Part shown: positions 17,141 to 26,372 of the stretch, in pieces | Position numbering within the stretch: the stretch's first letter is position 1 | How the letters are laid out: every line of letters starts with the position of its first letter | NCBI GenBank assembly: GCA_020851655.1 | Contig: JADZCI010000112.1 | Coordinates: 1 to 64,000 of the forward strand | From: Bryobacterales bacterium | GTDB taxonomy: Bacteria > Acidobacteriota > Terriglobia > Bryobacterales > Bryobacteraceae | Length of the DNA stretch: 64,000 nt | Reading direction: 5' to 3' | The notes under the pieces: model-generated | Seen by the model: the letters and a program-made list of their open reading frames with translations, nothing else | Databases searched by the model: none | What the model was told of the DNA's origin: nothing | Program-made: the position numbers and the translations under genes

Positions 17141-19408
17141 ATGGTGCGTGGTGTGAGCCTGTTTTTGGCGTGGGCGCCGCTGTTTGGCGCGAGCCTGGAC
17201 CTGAGCCGGGCCGTGGTGGCCGTTCGCAGCGGGGCTGACGTTTCAGCCGCCGAAAAGACCGCCGCCGTGGTGCTGGTCGAAGAAGTCCAGAAACGCACGG
17301 GAATCCGGTTGCCCGTGGTCACCGGGCCTCCCCCGGCGGACCGTGCGGCGATAGTCTTCGAGAAGTCAGGCGCCGTCCAGGCCGAAGGGTTTCGCATCGC
17401 CACCGAAGGAGCGGTCATCCGGATCGGCAGCGCCGATGGACGCGGCGCGCTGTATGGCGCCGGCCACCTTCTGCGGCAACTCGATTGGGAGCCTGGACGC
17501 CTGGCGCTGGCCAGTCCCGTCAACGTGGCCACCGCTCCCTATTCCCGAATTCGCGGGCATCAGTTGGGCTACCGGTCGACGGCCAATTCCTGGGATGCCT
17601 GGACGGTCGCTCAGTTTGAGCAGTACATACGCGAGTTGGCGTTGTTCGGCATCAACAGTGTCGAAAATATTCCATTCCAGGACGAGCGGCCGGATCCGTT
17701 GATGAAAGTGCCGCGCCGCGAGATGAACCGCGCCATGGCGGAAATCTGTATGCGGTACGGCCTGGATTATTGGGTTTGGACTCCGGCCGATGTTGACCTC
17801 TCGAACACAGCCAAGCGCTCGGCATTGCTCAAGAAGTTCGACGAGTTGTTCAAAGATCTGCCTACCTTGACCGGCGTCTTTGTGCCAGGCGGCGACCCGG
17901 GCGACAATCCGCCGGAACTGGTGCTGCCGTTGCTCGAAGATATTGCCAGGCGCCTCGCACCGGTCCATCCCAAGGCGCGGGTCTGGCTGTCGCTGCAAGG
18001 CTTTGATGGTGAGAAGGCGGAGCAGGTGTACCGCTATCTGGACCGCCAGACGCCGGCGTGGTTTGGCGGAATTGTCGCCGGACCATCGAGCCCGCCGATT
18101 CCCGAAACCAGGCGGCGGTTGCCGCGCAATGTGGGACTGCGCCTCTATCCCGACTTGACGCACAACAAGATCAGCCAGTACGAGGTGCCCAACTGGGATC
18201 AGGCTTATGCGCTGACCCTGGGGCGAGAGGCGGTCAATCCACGGCCTTACGAGTATGCCGCGATTCACAACCGTTACGCCGCCATGAGCGACGGGTTCCT
18301 GTCGTACTCAGACGGCGTCCACGACGACGTGAACAAGAACATCTGGAGCGCGCTCGCCTGGGACCCGTCGCGGGATGTCCGGGACATTCTGATCGAATAC
18401 TGCCGCGTGTTCTTCGGGCCGGCGGTGGCGGAGCAGGCAGCCGACGGACTGCTCGCCCTGGAACGAAACTGGCGTGGTCCGCTCATCGCCAACGGAGCGG
18501 TGGAGGCGGCTTTGGGTATGTGGGCAGCCCTCGAGCAGCGCTCGCCGCGCCTGGCGGGCAACTGGCGCTGGCAGATGTGCCTGCTGCGCGCCAACTACGA
18601 CGCCTATGTGCGGCGAAGGCTGATTCAAGACAGCAAGCTGGAGGAGGAGGCAAACGCGATTCTGGCCGGTGCGGGGACTCGGGGCGCCGCTTCCGCGATG
18701 CTCGCCGCCAGCCAGGTGCTGAATCGAGCGGTTGAGCAACCAGCCGGCGCGGCGCTCCGTTCACGCATCGTGGAACTCTGCGAGCAACTCTTCCAATCCA
18801 TCGGCCTTCAAACCAGCGTGCCCAAGTATCACGCCAGCGGCGCCGAACGCGGCGCGGTGCTGGACTTCATCGACAACCCGCTCAACAACCGCTGGTGGCT
18901 GGAGGATGAATTCGCCAAGGTCAAGAGTATGGGCTCGGAAGAGGCCAAGGTCCGCCGGTTGCGGGAAATTGCCCGGTGGGAGAATCCGGGACCGGGAAGT
19001 TTCTATGACGACATCGGAAACGAATCCAAATCGCCTCATGTCGTACGCGGCGCCGGCGAAGACAGTGACCCGCTGTTCTGGTGGTGGGATCAAGGAAAGA
19101 GCCGCGCCCGCCTGTCCTGGCAGGTGACGCTGTGGCCCAAGGAAGTGGTGTACGAAGGGTTGGACTCTGGCGCCTCATACGCGGTCCGGACCACCGGCTA
19201 CGGCCAGGCATTGTTGCGAATCGATGGGGAACGGATTACGCCGGCGGTCGATGGCAAGGAAATGGCCGAGTACAAGGAATTCATCGTTCCCGCCAAGCAC
19301 CTCGGCGATGGCAAACTGGTGCTCACGTGGGATCGCGCGACAGGCGAGGAAAGTCTGAACTGGCGCCGCCGGTCGCGCCTGGCCGAAGTCTGGCTGCTCA
19401 AGCGATAG
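17141..19408 (+). CDS. Secreted glycoside hydrolase with GH20/GH67-type N-terminal domain
   Basis: This 755-residue protein was started at the ATG at 17141, which gives a signal peptide (MVRGVSLFLAWAPLFGA); a GTG at 17123 is possible. Residues about 20-130 form the alpha/beta fold found before GH20 and GH67 catalytic barrels (AEKTAAVVLVEEVQKRTGIR, then GRGALYGAGHLLRQL). The barrel follows, with PYSRIRGHQLGYR, MRYGLDYWVWTPAD and GGDPGDNPPELVLPLL. The tail adds a beta domain. It is closest in style to alpha-glucuronidase-like proteins of Acidobacteria, but the catalytic residues could not be assigned. The cluster context suggests it works on a sugar taken up by the TonB-dependent receptor. Confidence 0.72.
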   Translation: MVRGVSLFLAWAPLFGASLDLSRAVVAVRSGADVSAAEKTAAVVLVEEVQKRTGIRLPVVTGPPPADRAAIVFEKSGAVQAEGFRIATEGAVIRIGSADGRGALYGAGHLLRQLDWEPGRLALASPVNVATAPYSRIRGHQLGYRSTANSWDAWTVAQFEQYIRELALFGINSVENIPFQDERPDPLMKVPRREMNRAMAEICMRYGLDYWVWTPADVDLSNTAKRSALLKKFDELFKDLPTLTGVFVPGGDPGDNPPELVLPLLEDIARRLAPVHPKARVWLSLQGFDGEKAEQVYRYLDRQTPAWFGGIVAGPSSPPIPETRRRLPRNVGLRLYPDLTHNKISQYEVPNWDQAYALTLGREAVNPRPYEYAAIHNRYAAMSDGFLSYSDGVHDDVNKNIWSALAWDPSRDVRDILIEYCRVFFGPAVAEQAADGLLALERNWRGPLIANGAVEAALGMWAALEQRSPRLAGNWRWQMCLLRANYDAYVRRRLIQDSKLEEEANAILAGAGTRGAASAMLAASQVLNRAVEQPAGAALRSRIVELCEQLFQSIGLQTSVPKYHASGAERGAVLDFIDNPLNNRWWLEDEFAKVKSMGSEEAKVRRLREIARWENPGPGSFYDDIGNESKSPHVVRGAGEDSDPLFWWWDQGKSRARLSWQVTLWPKEVVYEGLDSGASYAVRTTGYGQALLRIDGERITPAVDGKEMAEYKEFIVPAKHLGDGKLVLTWDRATGEESLNWRRRSRLAEVWLLKR

Positions 19409-19419
19409 CGGCTTGGACG

Positions 19420-20850
19420 TCAGTGATGTGTATGTTCGCCATGGCTGTGGTCATGGCCGTCCTGGTCGTCATCCTCGGGGAAGAACAGCGGGGGCAGTCC
19501 GGCGGTTTCAAGGCGGAGATCGAGGGTCCGCCCGACTAACTCCTCTTCGTCCAGTGAGAGACCGCCCGCCAGGTTTTCGATATCGGCAAACAACTGCTCG
19601 ATAGCCTTGGACGTATTCCGGACAGGCGCGGCCATGGCGTAGGCCAGGAGCGCGTCGACTCGCAAGCCCTCGTTGTCGAACTGGCTTCGCACATGACCGC
19701 ACGCTTCGGCGATTCCGAGAGCGCCACAGGCGCGAATGGCGCGGCGATGGGTTTCGAAATCGTCCTGTGCGAGAGCCTCGAGCACGAGCGGCTTATAGCG
19801 GGGGTCGTGCGACAGGGTTATCGCACTGATGGCCGCCGGGCGCGTTTCAGGATTCTCGTAGAATGTTCGAATCGCGCGGTCCACCTCGGGGCGCCTGCTT
19901 TGGGGCGCCAGAGCGATCAAGGCGCCCGCGCGCTCCTCGTTGAGCTTGGTGGAGTCCTGCAGCGTGTCGAGCAGGAACTTCAATACTGCGCGGTCTTCAA
20001 GCGACGACCCCAACGCTTCCAGGCATGCCGCCCGGACGCCGGCGGCTTCGTCGTTGCGCGCGCGATCCAACAGCCGGGCGCGAGCGGCGGCGCTGTAGCT
20101 TTCTCCGCACAGGCTCAGCGCAGCTTCTTTGCGATACTCCGGGTCGGCGCAGTCGAGAAAGGCCAGCCGGTCCTCCCGCGGAAGAAGGTCGATTTCCGGC
20201 AACGCCGTTTCAGGATACTCGTCCCACAGACTATATGGCTCCTGCTCCGGGTTTGCAGAGTCGCCGCCGATCTGTTCCAGGCAATCCTCGAGCGCCTTGC
20301 GTTCTTCCGAAGACTCGGCGCGATCCAGAGCGGCTTCCACCGCCGCGCGCGCCGCGGCGTCGCCGTATAGGCCAAGGCAGATGCCGCCCTCGTACACGTC
20401 ACGGTCGAGCGTTTCGATCAGAACTTCCAGGATTCGGGGATCGCGGACTCCCAACGCGGCCATCAGAAACGGCAAGTCCGCCCCATCCTCCGGACCGAGT
20501 TGCCTATAGCGCGACAGAAGGGGTTCAACCGCCGGCGAACCCAGTTCGGCGAACGCCTCGACGATCTCATCGGGGATGCCATCCTCGTGCTTGTGCATCA
20601 AATGAATGTAGAACGGAATGGCTTCAGGGGTGCGCAGGTGGCGGAACAAATCAAAGACCTGTTCATCGAGGTCGAGAAGCTTGGTCTCGCGGTACTCGGA
20701 AGCGAACCTCTTCAGAGCGGGAATCGTCTCATCCGGACGATCGATAAGCGACCGGATGAGACGATGATCGAAGGCGACCTTGCCCAACTCCGCTTCGCGG
20801 AGAAGCTGATACGGTGATGCCGCGCCGTACTGAGGGGGAAGGATCGGCAA
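19420..20850 (-). CDS. HEAT-repeat protein with histidine-rich C-terminus
   Basis: This 476-residue, acidic, all-helical protein contains repeated two-helix units (PAVEPLLSRYRQLG, DPRILEVLIETLDRD, VRAACLEALGSSLEDRAVLK, RRAIRACGALGIAEACGHVR), as in HEAT/PBS-lyase repeats. These act as protein-binding scaffolds. The last 17 residues (DDDQDGHDHSHGEHTHH) form a His/Asp tail suited to binding divalent metal. There is no signal peptide. The gene begins 9 bases after rplI ends, so it may be transcribed with the ribosomal genes. Function unknown. Confidence 0.78.
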   Translation of the reverse strand: MPILPPQYGAASPYQLLREAELGKVAFDHRLIRSLIDRPDETIPALKRFASEYRETKLLDLDEQVFDLFRHLRTPEAIPFYIHLMHKHEDGIPDEIVEAFAELGSPAVEPLLSRYRQLGPEDGADLPFLMAALGVRDPRILEVLIETLDRDVYEGGICLGLYGDAAARAAVEAALDRAESSEERKALEDCLEQIGGDSANPEQEPYSLWDEYPETALPEIDLLPREDRLAFLDCADPEYRKEAALSLCGESYSAAARARLLDRARNDEAAGVRAACLEALGSSLEDRAVLKFLLDTLQDSTKLNEERAGALIALAPQSRRPEVDRAIRTFYENPETRPAAISAITLSHDPRYKPLVLEALAQDDFETHRRAIRACGALGIAEACGHVRSQFDNEGLRVDALLAYAMAAPVRNTSKAIEQLFADIENLAGGLSLDEEELVGRTLDLRLETAGLPPLFFPEDDDQDGHDHSHGEHTHH

Positions 20851-20859
20851 TGGGTTGAC

Positions 20860-21306
20860 CTAGTCCTCTTTGGTTACCGAGACGGTGATTTCGGCCGTCA
20901 CGTCGCGGTGCAGGCGCAGCGGCACCTTGTGCTCGCCCAGGGTTCGGATCGGGTCCGCAAGCTGAATCTTGCGGCGGTCGATCTTGAAGCCCTGCTTGTC
21001 GAGCATTTCGGCGATGTCCTTTGCGGTTACCGAACCGAACAGTTGATCCTGCTCGCCGGCCTTCTGAGCCGTTGTAACGGTGACCGCGGAAAGCTGTTTG
21101 GCCAGCAACTCAGCGTCGGCCACTTCCTTGGCTTCGCGCCGCACCGCGGCTTCGCGCTCCTGCTCGACGATCTTCTTATTGGCGGCGGTAGCTGCAACCG
21201 CAAGGCGGCGCGGCAATAGGAAATTGCGCGCAAAGCCCTCGGCGACTCTTACCACCTGCCCGCGATGACCGAGCTTTTCGACTTCTTCACGAAGAATGAC
21301 TTCCAT
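20860..21306 (-). CDS. rplI: 50S ribosomal protein bL9
   Basis: This 148-residue protein opens MEVILREEVEKLGHRGQVVRV and continues GFARNFLLPRRLA, the N-terminal rRNA-binding domain of bL9. A long connecting helix and a C-terminal domain (LFGSVTAKDIAEML, IRTLGEHKVPLRLHRDVTA) follow. Length and motifs are standard. It closes the rpsF-rpsR-rplI order, 15 bases after rpsR. Confidence 0.97.
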   Translation of the reverse strand: MEVILREEVEKLGHRGQVVRVAEGFARNFLLPRRLAVAATAANKKIVEQEREAAVRREAKEVADAELLAKQLSAVTVTTAQKAGEQDQLFGSVTAKDIAEMLDKQGFKIDRRKIQLADPIRTLGEHKVPLRLHRDVTAEITVSVTKED

Positions 21307-21321
21307 CGTTTTCTCCTGTGG

Positions 21322-21777
21322 TTACTCCGTGTGTGCCGGAGGGGTGGGAGGCGCCGGTGTTGCCGGAGCCGCCGGAGTTGCCGGAGCGCTGGCCGGGGTG
21401 GCCGGAGCCGCCGCCGGCGCGTGTTCTTGCCGGTCACGGTCCCGGTCCCGCTCGCGCGAATGGCGCGGAAAACCGGGGTTGCCGGCAAACGGCAGCAGCG
21501 CGATGTTGCGCGCCTGCTGAATGGCTTCGGCTATGCGCCGCTGGTTCTGCGCATTGAGTCCGGTGATGCGGCGGGGGATGATCTTGCCGCGTTCGGAGAT
21601 GAAGCTGCTGAGCAACTTCACGTCCTTATAGTCGATGTAGTCGATCTTTTCGACGCAGATGCGGTCTACTTTCTTGCGCCGGAAATACTGCCTCTTGCCT
21701 GTGGCGATTGTTTTGTCGCCGCCCGTCGGACGCTGAGAGGCGGCAATGGGACGTCCACTCTTACGTTCTTCAGCCAT
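21322..21777 (-). CDS. rpsR: 30S ribosomal protein bS18 with long C-terminal tail
   Basis: The core bS18 sequence is clear: [20 protein letters not shown], then [20 protein letters not shown] and [12 protein letters not shown], ending near residue 97. Typical bS18 proteins stop there. This one continues for about 50 residues, first a basic/acidic [11 protein letters not shown] stretch and then an Ala/Pro/Thr low-complexity run ending at 151. bS18 forms a pair with bS6 on the 30S platform, and the neighbouring bS6 has a tail too. The gene lies 9 bases after rpsF. Confidence 0.96.
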   Translation of the reverse strand: MAEERKSGRPIAASQRPTGGDKTIATGKRQYFRRKKVDRICVEKIDYIDYKDVKLLSSFISERGKIIPRRITGLNAQNQRRIAEAIQQARNIALLPFAGNPGFPRHSRERDRDRDRQEHAPAAAPATPASAPATPAAPATPAPPTPPAHTE

Positions 21778-21786
21778 GTGAGTCTC

Positions 21787-22260
21787 CTATTGCTCCTTCG
21801 CCGGTTCGGCCGGCTGGGCGAGCATCTGTTCCATGGAGGGCATTCCAGGCGCGGGCGCACCCGGCGCTGGCGCTCCGGGTCCCGGGGCGCCGGGCGACGC
21901 CGCTACCGGAACTACCGGTTTCCGCTTGGCGCGCTTCTCGCGCTGCTTCTTCCGCTTGTCCAGCTTCTTGAGCTTTTCATCCACCCGCACGGTGATGAAC
22001 TTCATCACGATGTCGGTGACGCGCATGCGGCGCTCAATTTCCCTTACGACTTCAGGGTTTGAGGTGAACTGGATCAGGACATAATAGCCCTCGGTCCGCT
22101 TGTTGACGCGATACGCCAGCTTGCGGACGCCCCACTTGTCCACCTTGTCCACCGTGCCCTTGGCGCCGGTGATGATCTGCTTGATTTGCTCGGCGTACGC
22201 GTCGATTTCTTCTTCGCTCGCGTCCGGCTGAACGATAAACAGTTCTTCGTAGATTCTCAT
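21787..22260 (-). CDS. rpsF: 30S ribosomal protein bS6 with long C-terminal tail
   Basis: This 157-residue protein has a normal bS6 core: [40 protein letters not shown] and [17 protein letters not shown]. The usual length is near 100; here a Lys/Arg-rich stretch (101-114) and then repeated Gly-Ala-Pro units extend it. The start ATG overlaps the stop of pth by four bases, so it is coupled to pth. No ssb gene lies between rpsF and rpsR, unlike the common bacterial order. Confidence 0.96.
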   Translation of the reverse strand: MRIYEELFIVQPDASEEEIDAYAEQIKQIITGAKGTVDKVDKWGVRKLAYRVNKRTEGYYVLIQFTSNPEVVREIERRMRVTDIVMKFITVRVDEKLKKLDKRKKQREKRAKRKPVVPVAASPGAPGPGAPAPGAPAPGMPSMEQMLAQPAEPAKEQ

Positions 22261-22859
22261 TCTGCCTCTTCAGTTGAGCCCTGGGCGCGACGGTTGTAAG
22301 CCGTCATGGCCTTAACGACGCCCAAAGCAAGTATGGATTCCACCGCATCGGCCGCCAAGCCTAGCAGGTCATCCAAGTCCCGCTGCTGCCCGCTCCGGAA
22401 GGGAGTGAGCACAAACTGCGCACCGTCCCTGACGGGACGGCCGGGATGGATACCCAAACGAAGCCTGGCAAAATCCCGGCTTCCCAACGCGCGGATCACG
22501 TCTTCCATCCCGTGATGTCCTCCGGCAGAGCCTTTGGGTTTGATCCGCACCGAACCCCAGGGCAAATCCAACTCGTCGTAAACGACAAGCAGGCTTTCCG
22601 GAGTCAAATCGTACTTGCTGAGCAGCCCCTTTACCGAAGCGCCGCTCAGGTTCATGAACGTTTGCGGTTTGGCGAGCATCACGCGCCGTGATGCCACCTC
22701 ACCCACGCCTACCAACGCCTTCGACTCCGGCCGGCTGATCCGGATGTTGCGCCGTTCAGCCAACCGGTCCACCGTTAGGAACCCCAAGTTATGCGGCGTA
22801 TATGCGTATTCGGGACCGGGATTGCCAAGCCCCACCACAAGAAACTCGGGTTCCGCCAT
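22257..22859 (-). CDS. pth: Peptidyl-tRNA hydrolase
   Basis: This 200-residue enzyme recycles peptidyl-tRNA released from stalled ribosomes. It begins [20 protein letters not shown] with the catalytic His in [27 protein letters not shown] and [12 protein letters not shown] are the other family signatures. The length is usual. It is placed directly after rplY (39 bases) and overlaps rpsF (ATGA), in a translation-related operon. Confidence 0.96.
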   Translation of the reverse strand: MAEPEFLVVGLGNPGPEYAYTPHNLGFLTVDRLAERRNIRISRPESKALVGVGEVASRRVMLAKPQTFMNLSGASVKGLLSKYDLTPESLLVVYDELDLPWGSVRIKPKGSAGGHHGMEDVIRALGSRDFARLRLGIHPGRPVRDGAQFVLTPFRSGQQRDLDDLLGLAADAVESILALGVVKAMTAYNRRAQGSTEEAE

Positions 22860-22898
22860 CGGTGGAAGCGCGCGGAACCAGCGTTCCGCGCCGAAACA

Positions 22899-23600
22899 CT
22901 ACTTCTTTTTGGGCTCGGCTTTCTTGGCTTCGCCGGCCGGGGCCGCGCCTTCTTCTTCCTTCTTGCCCTTCTTGATCACTTCGGGCTCCGGCGTGGCCGG
23001 GGCGCCGGCCGCGGCTTCCGGAGTCTCCTCGACGGCGGCACGCAACGCCACGACGTGCGAAATCACTAACTCGGCGGGGCTCACGAGCCGCACGCCTTCG
23101 GCCAACTTGATATCGCCCGCCCGGATGTTCTGGCCGATCATGAGTTCGGCGACATTGACCTCGAACGCCGCTGGAATCTCGTCGGGCAGGCACTCGATTT
23201 CAATATCGCGGTTGACGATTTCGTGCAGACCGCCCTGCTGCTTGACGCCCTTGGGATCGCCGTGAGTGTGAACCGCCACTTTGACCCTCAGGCGCTGCGT
23301 CAGGTCGATGCGCTTGAGATCGGCATGAAGCAGACGGCCCTTGACCGGGTCGTTCTGCCAGTCGACGATCATGGCTGGAGTGTTCTCGCCGCCGGTCACC
23401 TGAACGTTGAAAATGGTGTTGGGACCCGAGCCGGAGTGCAAGATCTTGTTCAACTCCTTCGGGCTGACCGTCACCGCTACGGGATCCTTCCCGGTTCCAT
23501 AGACGACGGCCGGGATTTTCTGTTCCACACGCAACCGCCGCGCTTCGTTCTTACCCCGGCTTGCGCGCGGGTCGGCGGTGATGGTGATGTCCTTTCTCAT
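22899..23600 (-). CDS. rplY: 50S ribosomal protein bL25 (CTC type)
   Basis: This 233-residue protein is the long general-stress (CTC/TL5) form. The N-terminal 5S-rRNA-binding domain shows GKNEARRLRVEQKIPAVVYG, and the C-terminal beta domain includes VNRDIEIECLPDEIPAAFEV. It ends in a Glu/Lys/Ala low-complexity tail (KKGKKEEEGAAPAGEAKKAE). The order prs-rplY-pth is common in bacteria and supports the call. It begins 14 bases after prs. Confidence 0.95.
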   Translation of the reverse strand: MRKDITITADPRASRGKNEARRLRVEQKIPAVVYGTGKDPVAVTVSPKELNKILHSGSGPNTIFNVQVTGGENTPAMIVDWQNDPVKGRLLHADLKRIDLTQRLRVKVAVHTHGDPKGVKQQGGLHEIVNRDIEIECLPDEIPAAFEVNVAELMIGQNIRAGDIKLAEGVRLVSPAELVISHVVALRAAVEETPEAAAGAPATPEPEVIKKGKKEEEGAAPAGEAKKAEPKKK

Positions 23601-23614
23601 GGCAGGCTCCTAAA

Positions 23615-24559
23615 TCAAACGAATAACGTGCTGACGGATGTTTCCTCGTGGATGGACTGAATCGCGCGGGCCAGCAGCGTGGCCACCGAGAGGACGCGGA
23701 TGCGCCCGCTGCGCGCGGCTTCTTCCGAAAGAGGAATGGAATCCGTGAAAACAACTTCCTTGAGTCTCGAGTGGTTGATGCGGTGCACGGCCGGGCCGGA
23801 GAGGACGGCGTGCGTGGCAAACGCGGTCACGCTGGCCGCGCCCTGCTCGAGCAATGCTTCGGTCGCTTTGACCAGCGTTCCGGCGGTGTCGATGAGATCG
23901 TCAATGATGAGGCAGTTACGGTCCTGCACATCGCCGATGATGTGCATCACTTCGGCCACATTGGGCTGCTCGCGGCGCTTGTCGATAATCGCCAGAGGCA
24001 CCTCGAGGCGCTTGGCGAAGGCGCGGGCGCGTTCGACGCCGCCCGCATCGGGCGAAACGACGGTGAGCGCATCGTCGGCGAGGCCGCGGAAATATTCGAT
24101 GCTGACCGGCGTGGCGAAGAGGTGGTCCACGGGAATATCGAAAAATCCCTGAATCTGCGCCGCGTGCAGGTCGAGAGCCAGGATCCGGTCGGTCCCGGCG
24201 CGTTCCAGCATGCTCGCCACGACCTTGGCCGAAATCGGAACGCGCGAACGGTCTTTCCGATCCTGCCGTGCGTACCCGTAATAGGGCAAAACGGCGGTGA
24301 TCCGTCCGGCGGACGCCCGCTTGAGGGCGTCGATCATAAAGATGATCTCCATCAGGTGCCGCTCGACCGGGGTGCAGGTGGGCTGAACCACGAACACATC
24401 GGCGCCGCGCACGTTGTCGTGGATCTGGACGAAGATCTCTCCATCGGAGAAGGCCTTGACGTCCGCCCCGCCCAGGGGTACGCCAAGCTCATTGCAGATG
24501 GCGCAGGAGAGCGCGCGATTGGCGTTGCCTGAAAGGATTTTTAGCCTGTCGTCGTTCAT
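23615..24559 (-). CDS. prs: Ribose-phosphate pyrophosphokinase
   Basis: This 314-residue enzyme makes PRPP from ribose-5-phosphate and ATP. The start is placed at the ATG at 24559, because it overlaps the ispE stop as ATGA and gives the standard N-terminus MNDDRLKILSGNANRALS; an upstream in-frame start at 24586 would overlap ispE by 31 bases. Family marks are FSDGEIFVQIHDNVRGADVF, the regulatory-flexible loop RQDRKDRSRVPISAK, DLHAAQIQGFFDIPVDHL and the PRPP loop DDLIDTAGT. Its product feeds the nearby apt reaction. Confidence 0.97.
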   Translation of the reverse strand: MNDDRLKILSGNANRALSCAICNELGVPLGGADVKAFSDGEIFVQIHDNVRGADVFVVQPTCTPVERHLMEIIFMIDALKRASAGRITAVLPYYGYARQDRKDRSRVPISAKVVASMLERAGTDRILALDLHAAQIQGFFDIPVDHLFATPVSIEYFRGLADDALTVVSPDAGGVERARAFAKRLEVPLAIIDKRREQPNVAEVMHIIGDVQDRNCLIIDDLIDTAGTLVKATEALLEQGAASVTAFATHAVLSGPAVHRINHSRLKEVVFTDSIPLSEEAARSGRIRVLSVATLLARAIQSIHEETSVSTLFV

Positions 24560-25491
24560 CGCAAGTACCGGCTTCGCGGCGGCCATGTTAAACCGTCAAT
24601 GTGCTCCTGCAAGCTGCGCCACCACGCGGCACGATAGGCCCGGCGGCTCACCAAGGTCGTCGAGAAAACCCTGAGCTTTTCCTGTGGAAACAATGGAAGT
24701 GCCCTGCGAAGCTCGTCTCGCGACGAGTAGATCCCGAAGAGCGATGAGCCACTGCCCGACATCCGCGCCGGACGAGCGCCCGACGCCTCTAATCTTCTCA
24801 GCCAGCGCCGCAATTCCGGGTATTGCCCGAAGACGGCGCCCTCAAAATCGTTCTCTGTGGCGGACACACTGCTCTCCCGCCACACAAACGACTGGAAAAT
24901 ATTTATTCTATTTGAGAAATCAGGCGAAGTCAAACACCGGCCGAGACTTCTGTACGCCTCCGGCGTCGAGACATGAACGGACGGGGTAACGATCAGCACG
25001 GGCGAACGGGGAGGTTCCGGCAAGGGGTAGACCTCCTCTCCCCGCGACACCCCAAGGGCCGTTCCCCCATGCAAGAAGAACGGTACGTCGCTGCCCAGCG
25101 TGGCTGCGGCTAAAGCAAGTTCTTTGAACGGTTTGCCAGACAACACCGGAAGCGCCAGCAAGACCGCGGCGGCATCTGAGGACCCGCCGCCGAGCCCGCC
25201 GCCCATCGGGATACGCTTCTGCAAGCGGAACCGGATTCGCGCGGTGGTGCGCGCCGAGTCAAGAAACGAACGCGCCGCGCGGAGAATCAGGTTATCCGGA
25301 ACATCCCCGCCGCCCTCGAGCAACAACTCGGTGCGGCGCGAATTCTCATACTCGATCCCGATTGTGTCGTGCAGACCAACGGTCTGAAAGACGGTGCGCA
25401 GTTCGTGGTAGTTGTCTGGACGCTTGTACAGGACCTTGAGGCTGAGGTTGATCTTGGCAAACGCTCGAACGCGGGCGAAGCGGGCGGACAC
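24556..25491 (-). CDS. ispE: 4-diphosphocytidyl-2-C-methyl-D-erythritol kinase
   Basis: This 311-residue GHMP kinase of the MEP isoprenoid pathway has the N-terminal FAKINLSLKVLYKRPDNYHE, with the active-site lysine/histidine region. The ATP-binding glycine loop is PMGGGLGGGSSDAAAVL, and the C-terminal motif is SGSGSSLFGIY. The length is normal. It lies 2 bases after apt and overlaps prs by four bases; ispE-prs linkage is common in bacteria. Confidence 0.96.
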   Translation of the reverse strand: MSARFARVRAFAKINLSLKVLYKRPDNYHELRTVFQTVGLHDTIGIEYENSRRTELLLEGGGDVPDNLILRAARSFLDSARTTARIRFRLQKRIPMGGGLGGGSSDAAAVLLALPVLSGKPFKELALAAATLGSDVPFFLHGGTALGVSRGEEVYPLPEPPRSPVLIVTPSVHVSTPEAYRSLGRCLTSPDFSNRINIFQSFVWRESSVSATENDFEGAVFGQYPELRRWLRRLEASGARPARMSGSGSSLFGIYSSRDELRRALPLFPQEKLRVFSTTLVSRRAYRAAWWRSLQEHIDGLTWPPRSRYLR

Positions 25492-25493
25492 GG

Positions 25494-26009
25494 CTAGTAG
25501 TGCAGCAGCGAGAAGACGTCGTAGCCGTCCAGTTTGGAGCGCCCTTTGAGGAAGTCCAGTTCGAGGACAAAGCCCAACCCGGCGACTGTGCCGCCGATCT
25601 TTTCCACCAGCTTGGCGACGGCTTGCGCGGTGCCTCCGGTGGCCAGGACGTCATCAAAAATCAACACGCGCTGCCCGGGTTGGACCGCGTCGGCGTGTAT
25701 CTCGAGCTTGTCCGTGCCGTATTCGAGAGCGTACTCCATCGCCGCGGTCTTGTGCGGCAGTTTGCCCGGTTTCCGCACCGGGATAAAGCCGGTGTTGAGC
25801 GCGTAGGCGAGGGTCGGCGCAAAAAAGAAGCCCCGGGCTTCGATTCCAAGAACGACGTCGATGGGCGCGCTCTTGTAGTGCGCGGTGACCTGATCGATCA
25901 CGCTTCTCCAGCCGGAAGCGTCCTGCATCAGCGTGGTGATGTCGTAAAAAAGGATTCCCGGCTTTGGGAAATCAGGGATTTGGCGAATGAGTGACTTGAG
26001 ATCGGGCAT
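25494..26009 (-). CDS. apt: Adenine phosphoribosyltransferase
   Basis: This 171-residue purine-salvage enzyme starts at the ATG at 26009 ([20 protein letters not shown]); the longer open frame to 26294 lies across acyP and is rejected. It shows [27 protein letters not shown] and the PRPP-binding loop [16 protein letters not shown]. It uses PRPP made by prs four genes' length downstream. It is the first gene of a tight run with ispE. Confidence 0.95.
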   Translation of the reverse strand: MPDLKSLIRQIPDFPKPGILFYDITTLMQDASGWRSVIDQVTAHYKSAPIDVVLGIEARGFFFAPTLAYALNTGFIPVRKPGKLPHKTAAMEYALEYGTDKLEIHADAVQPGQRVLIFDDVLATGGTAQAVAKLVEKIGGTVAGLGFVLELDFLKGRSKLDGYDVFSLLHY

Positions 26010-26055
26010 CGGAGGCGGACAGGAGAGTCCACCTGATTGTAACATCCGCCCCGGC

Positions 26056-26355
26056 TCAGTCACGCACCGAGAAACCGCTGGATTGAATGGGCGACGCTTC
26101 GGATTCCTCGACCCCGCGCACCAGCGACAACATCGGTCCGTGCCGGAGATATCCGGCCAGCTCGTCAAGCTGGCTGGACGTTCCCATGGCCAGCACTTCC
26201 ACGTCGCCTTCGCCGGTGTTCCGGACCCAGCCCCGGACGCCAATTTTCTGAGCGTGCCTGCTGACAAACGCTCGAAACCCCACGCCCTGGACATTACCGC
26301 GAACCTGGTAGTGGCGGGTGACGACAGGATCCTTGCTCGACATCTTCCCGCCCAT
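26056..26355 (-). CDS. acyP: Acylphosphatase
   Basis: This 99-residue enzyme hydrolyses acyl phosphates. It carries the family loop [18 protein letters not shown] with the catalytic Arg, and [17 protein letters not shown] with the catalytic Asn. A second ATG at 26343 (MSSKDPVV) is an equally good start, since the first lacks a clear ribosome site. It lies 46 bases upstream of apt and 17 bases after the amylase stop. Confidence 0.93.
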   Translation of the reverse strand: MGGKMSSKDPVVTRHYQVRGNVQGVGFRAFVSRHAQKIGVRGWVRNTGEGDVEVLAMGTSSQLDELAGYLRHGPMLSLVRGVEESEASPIQSSGFSVRD

Positions 26356-26372
26356 TATCGCCGAGCGCGCCC

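Noticed and set aside
21322-21460. Ala/Pro-coding repeats in rpsR as a CRISPR-like or tandem DNA array
   Set aside because: The repeats are in frame, irregular and explained by the low-complexity protein tail.
26010-26294. Extension of apt upstream to 26294
   Set aside because: Overlaps acyP in another frame; the ATG at 26009 gives the standard APRT start.
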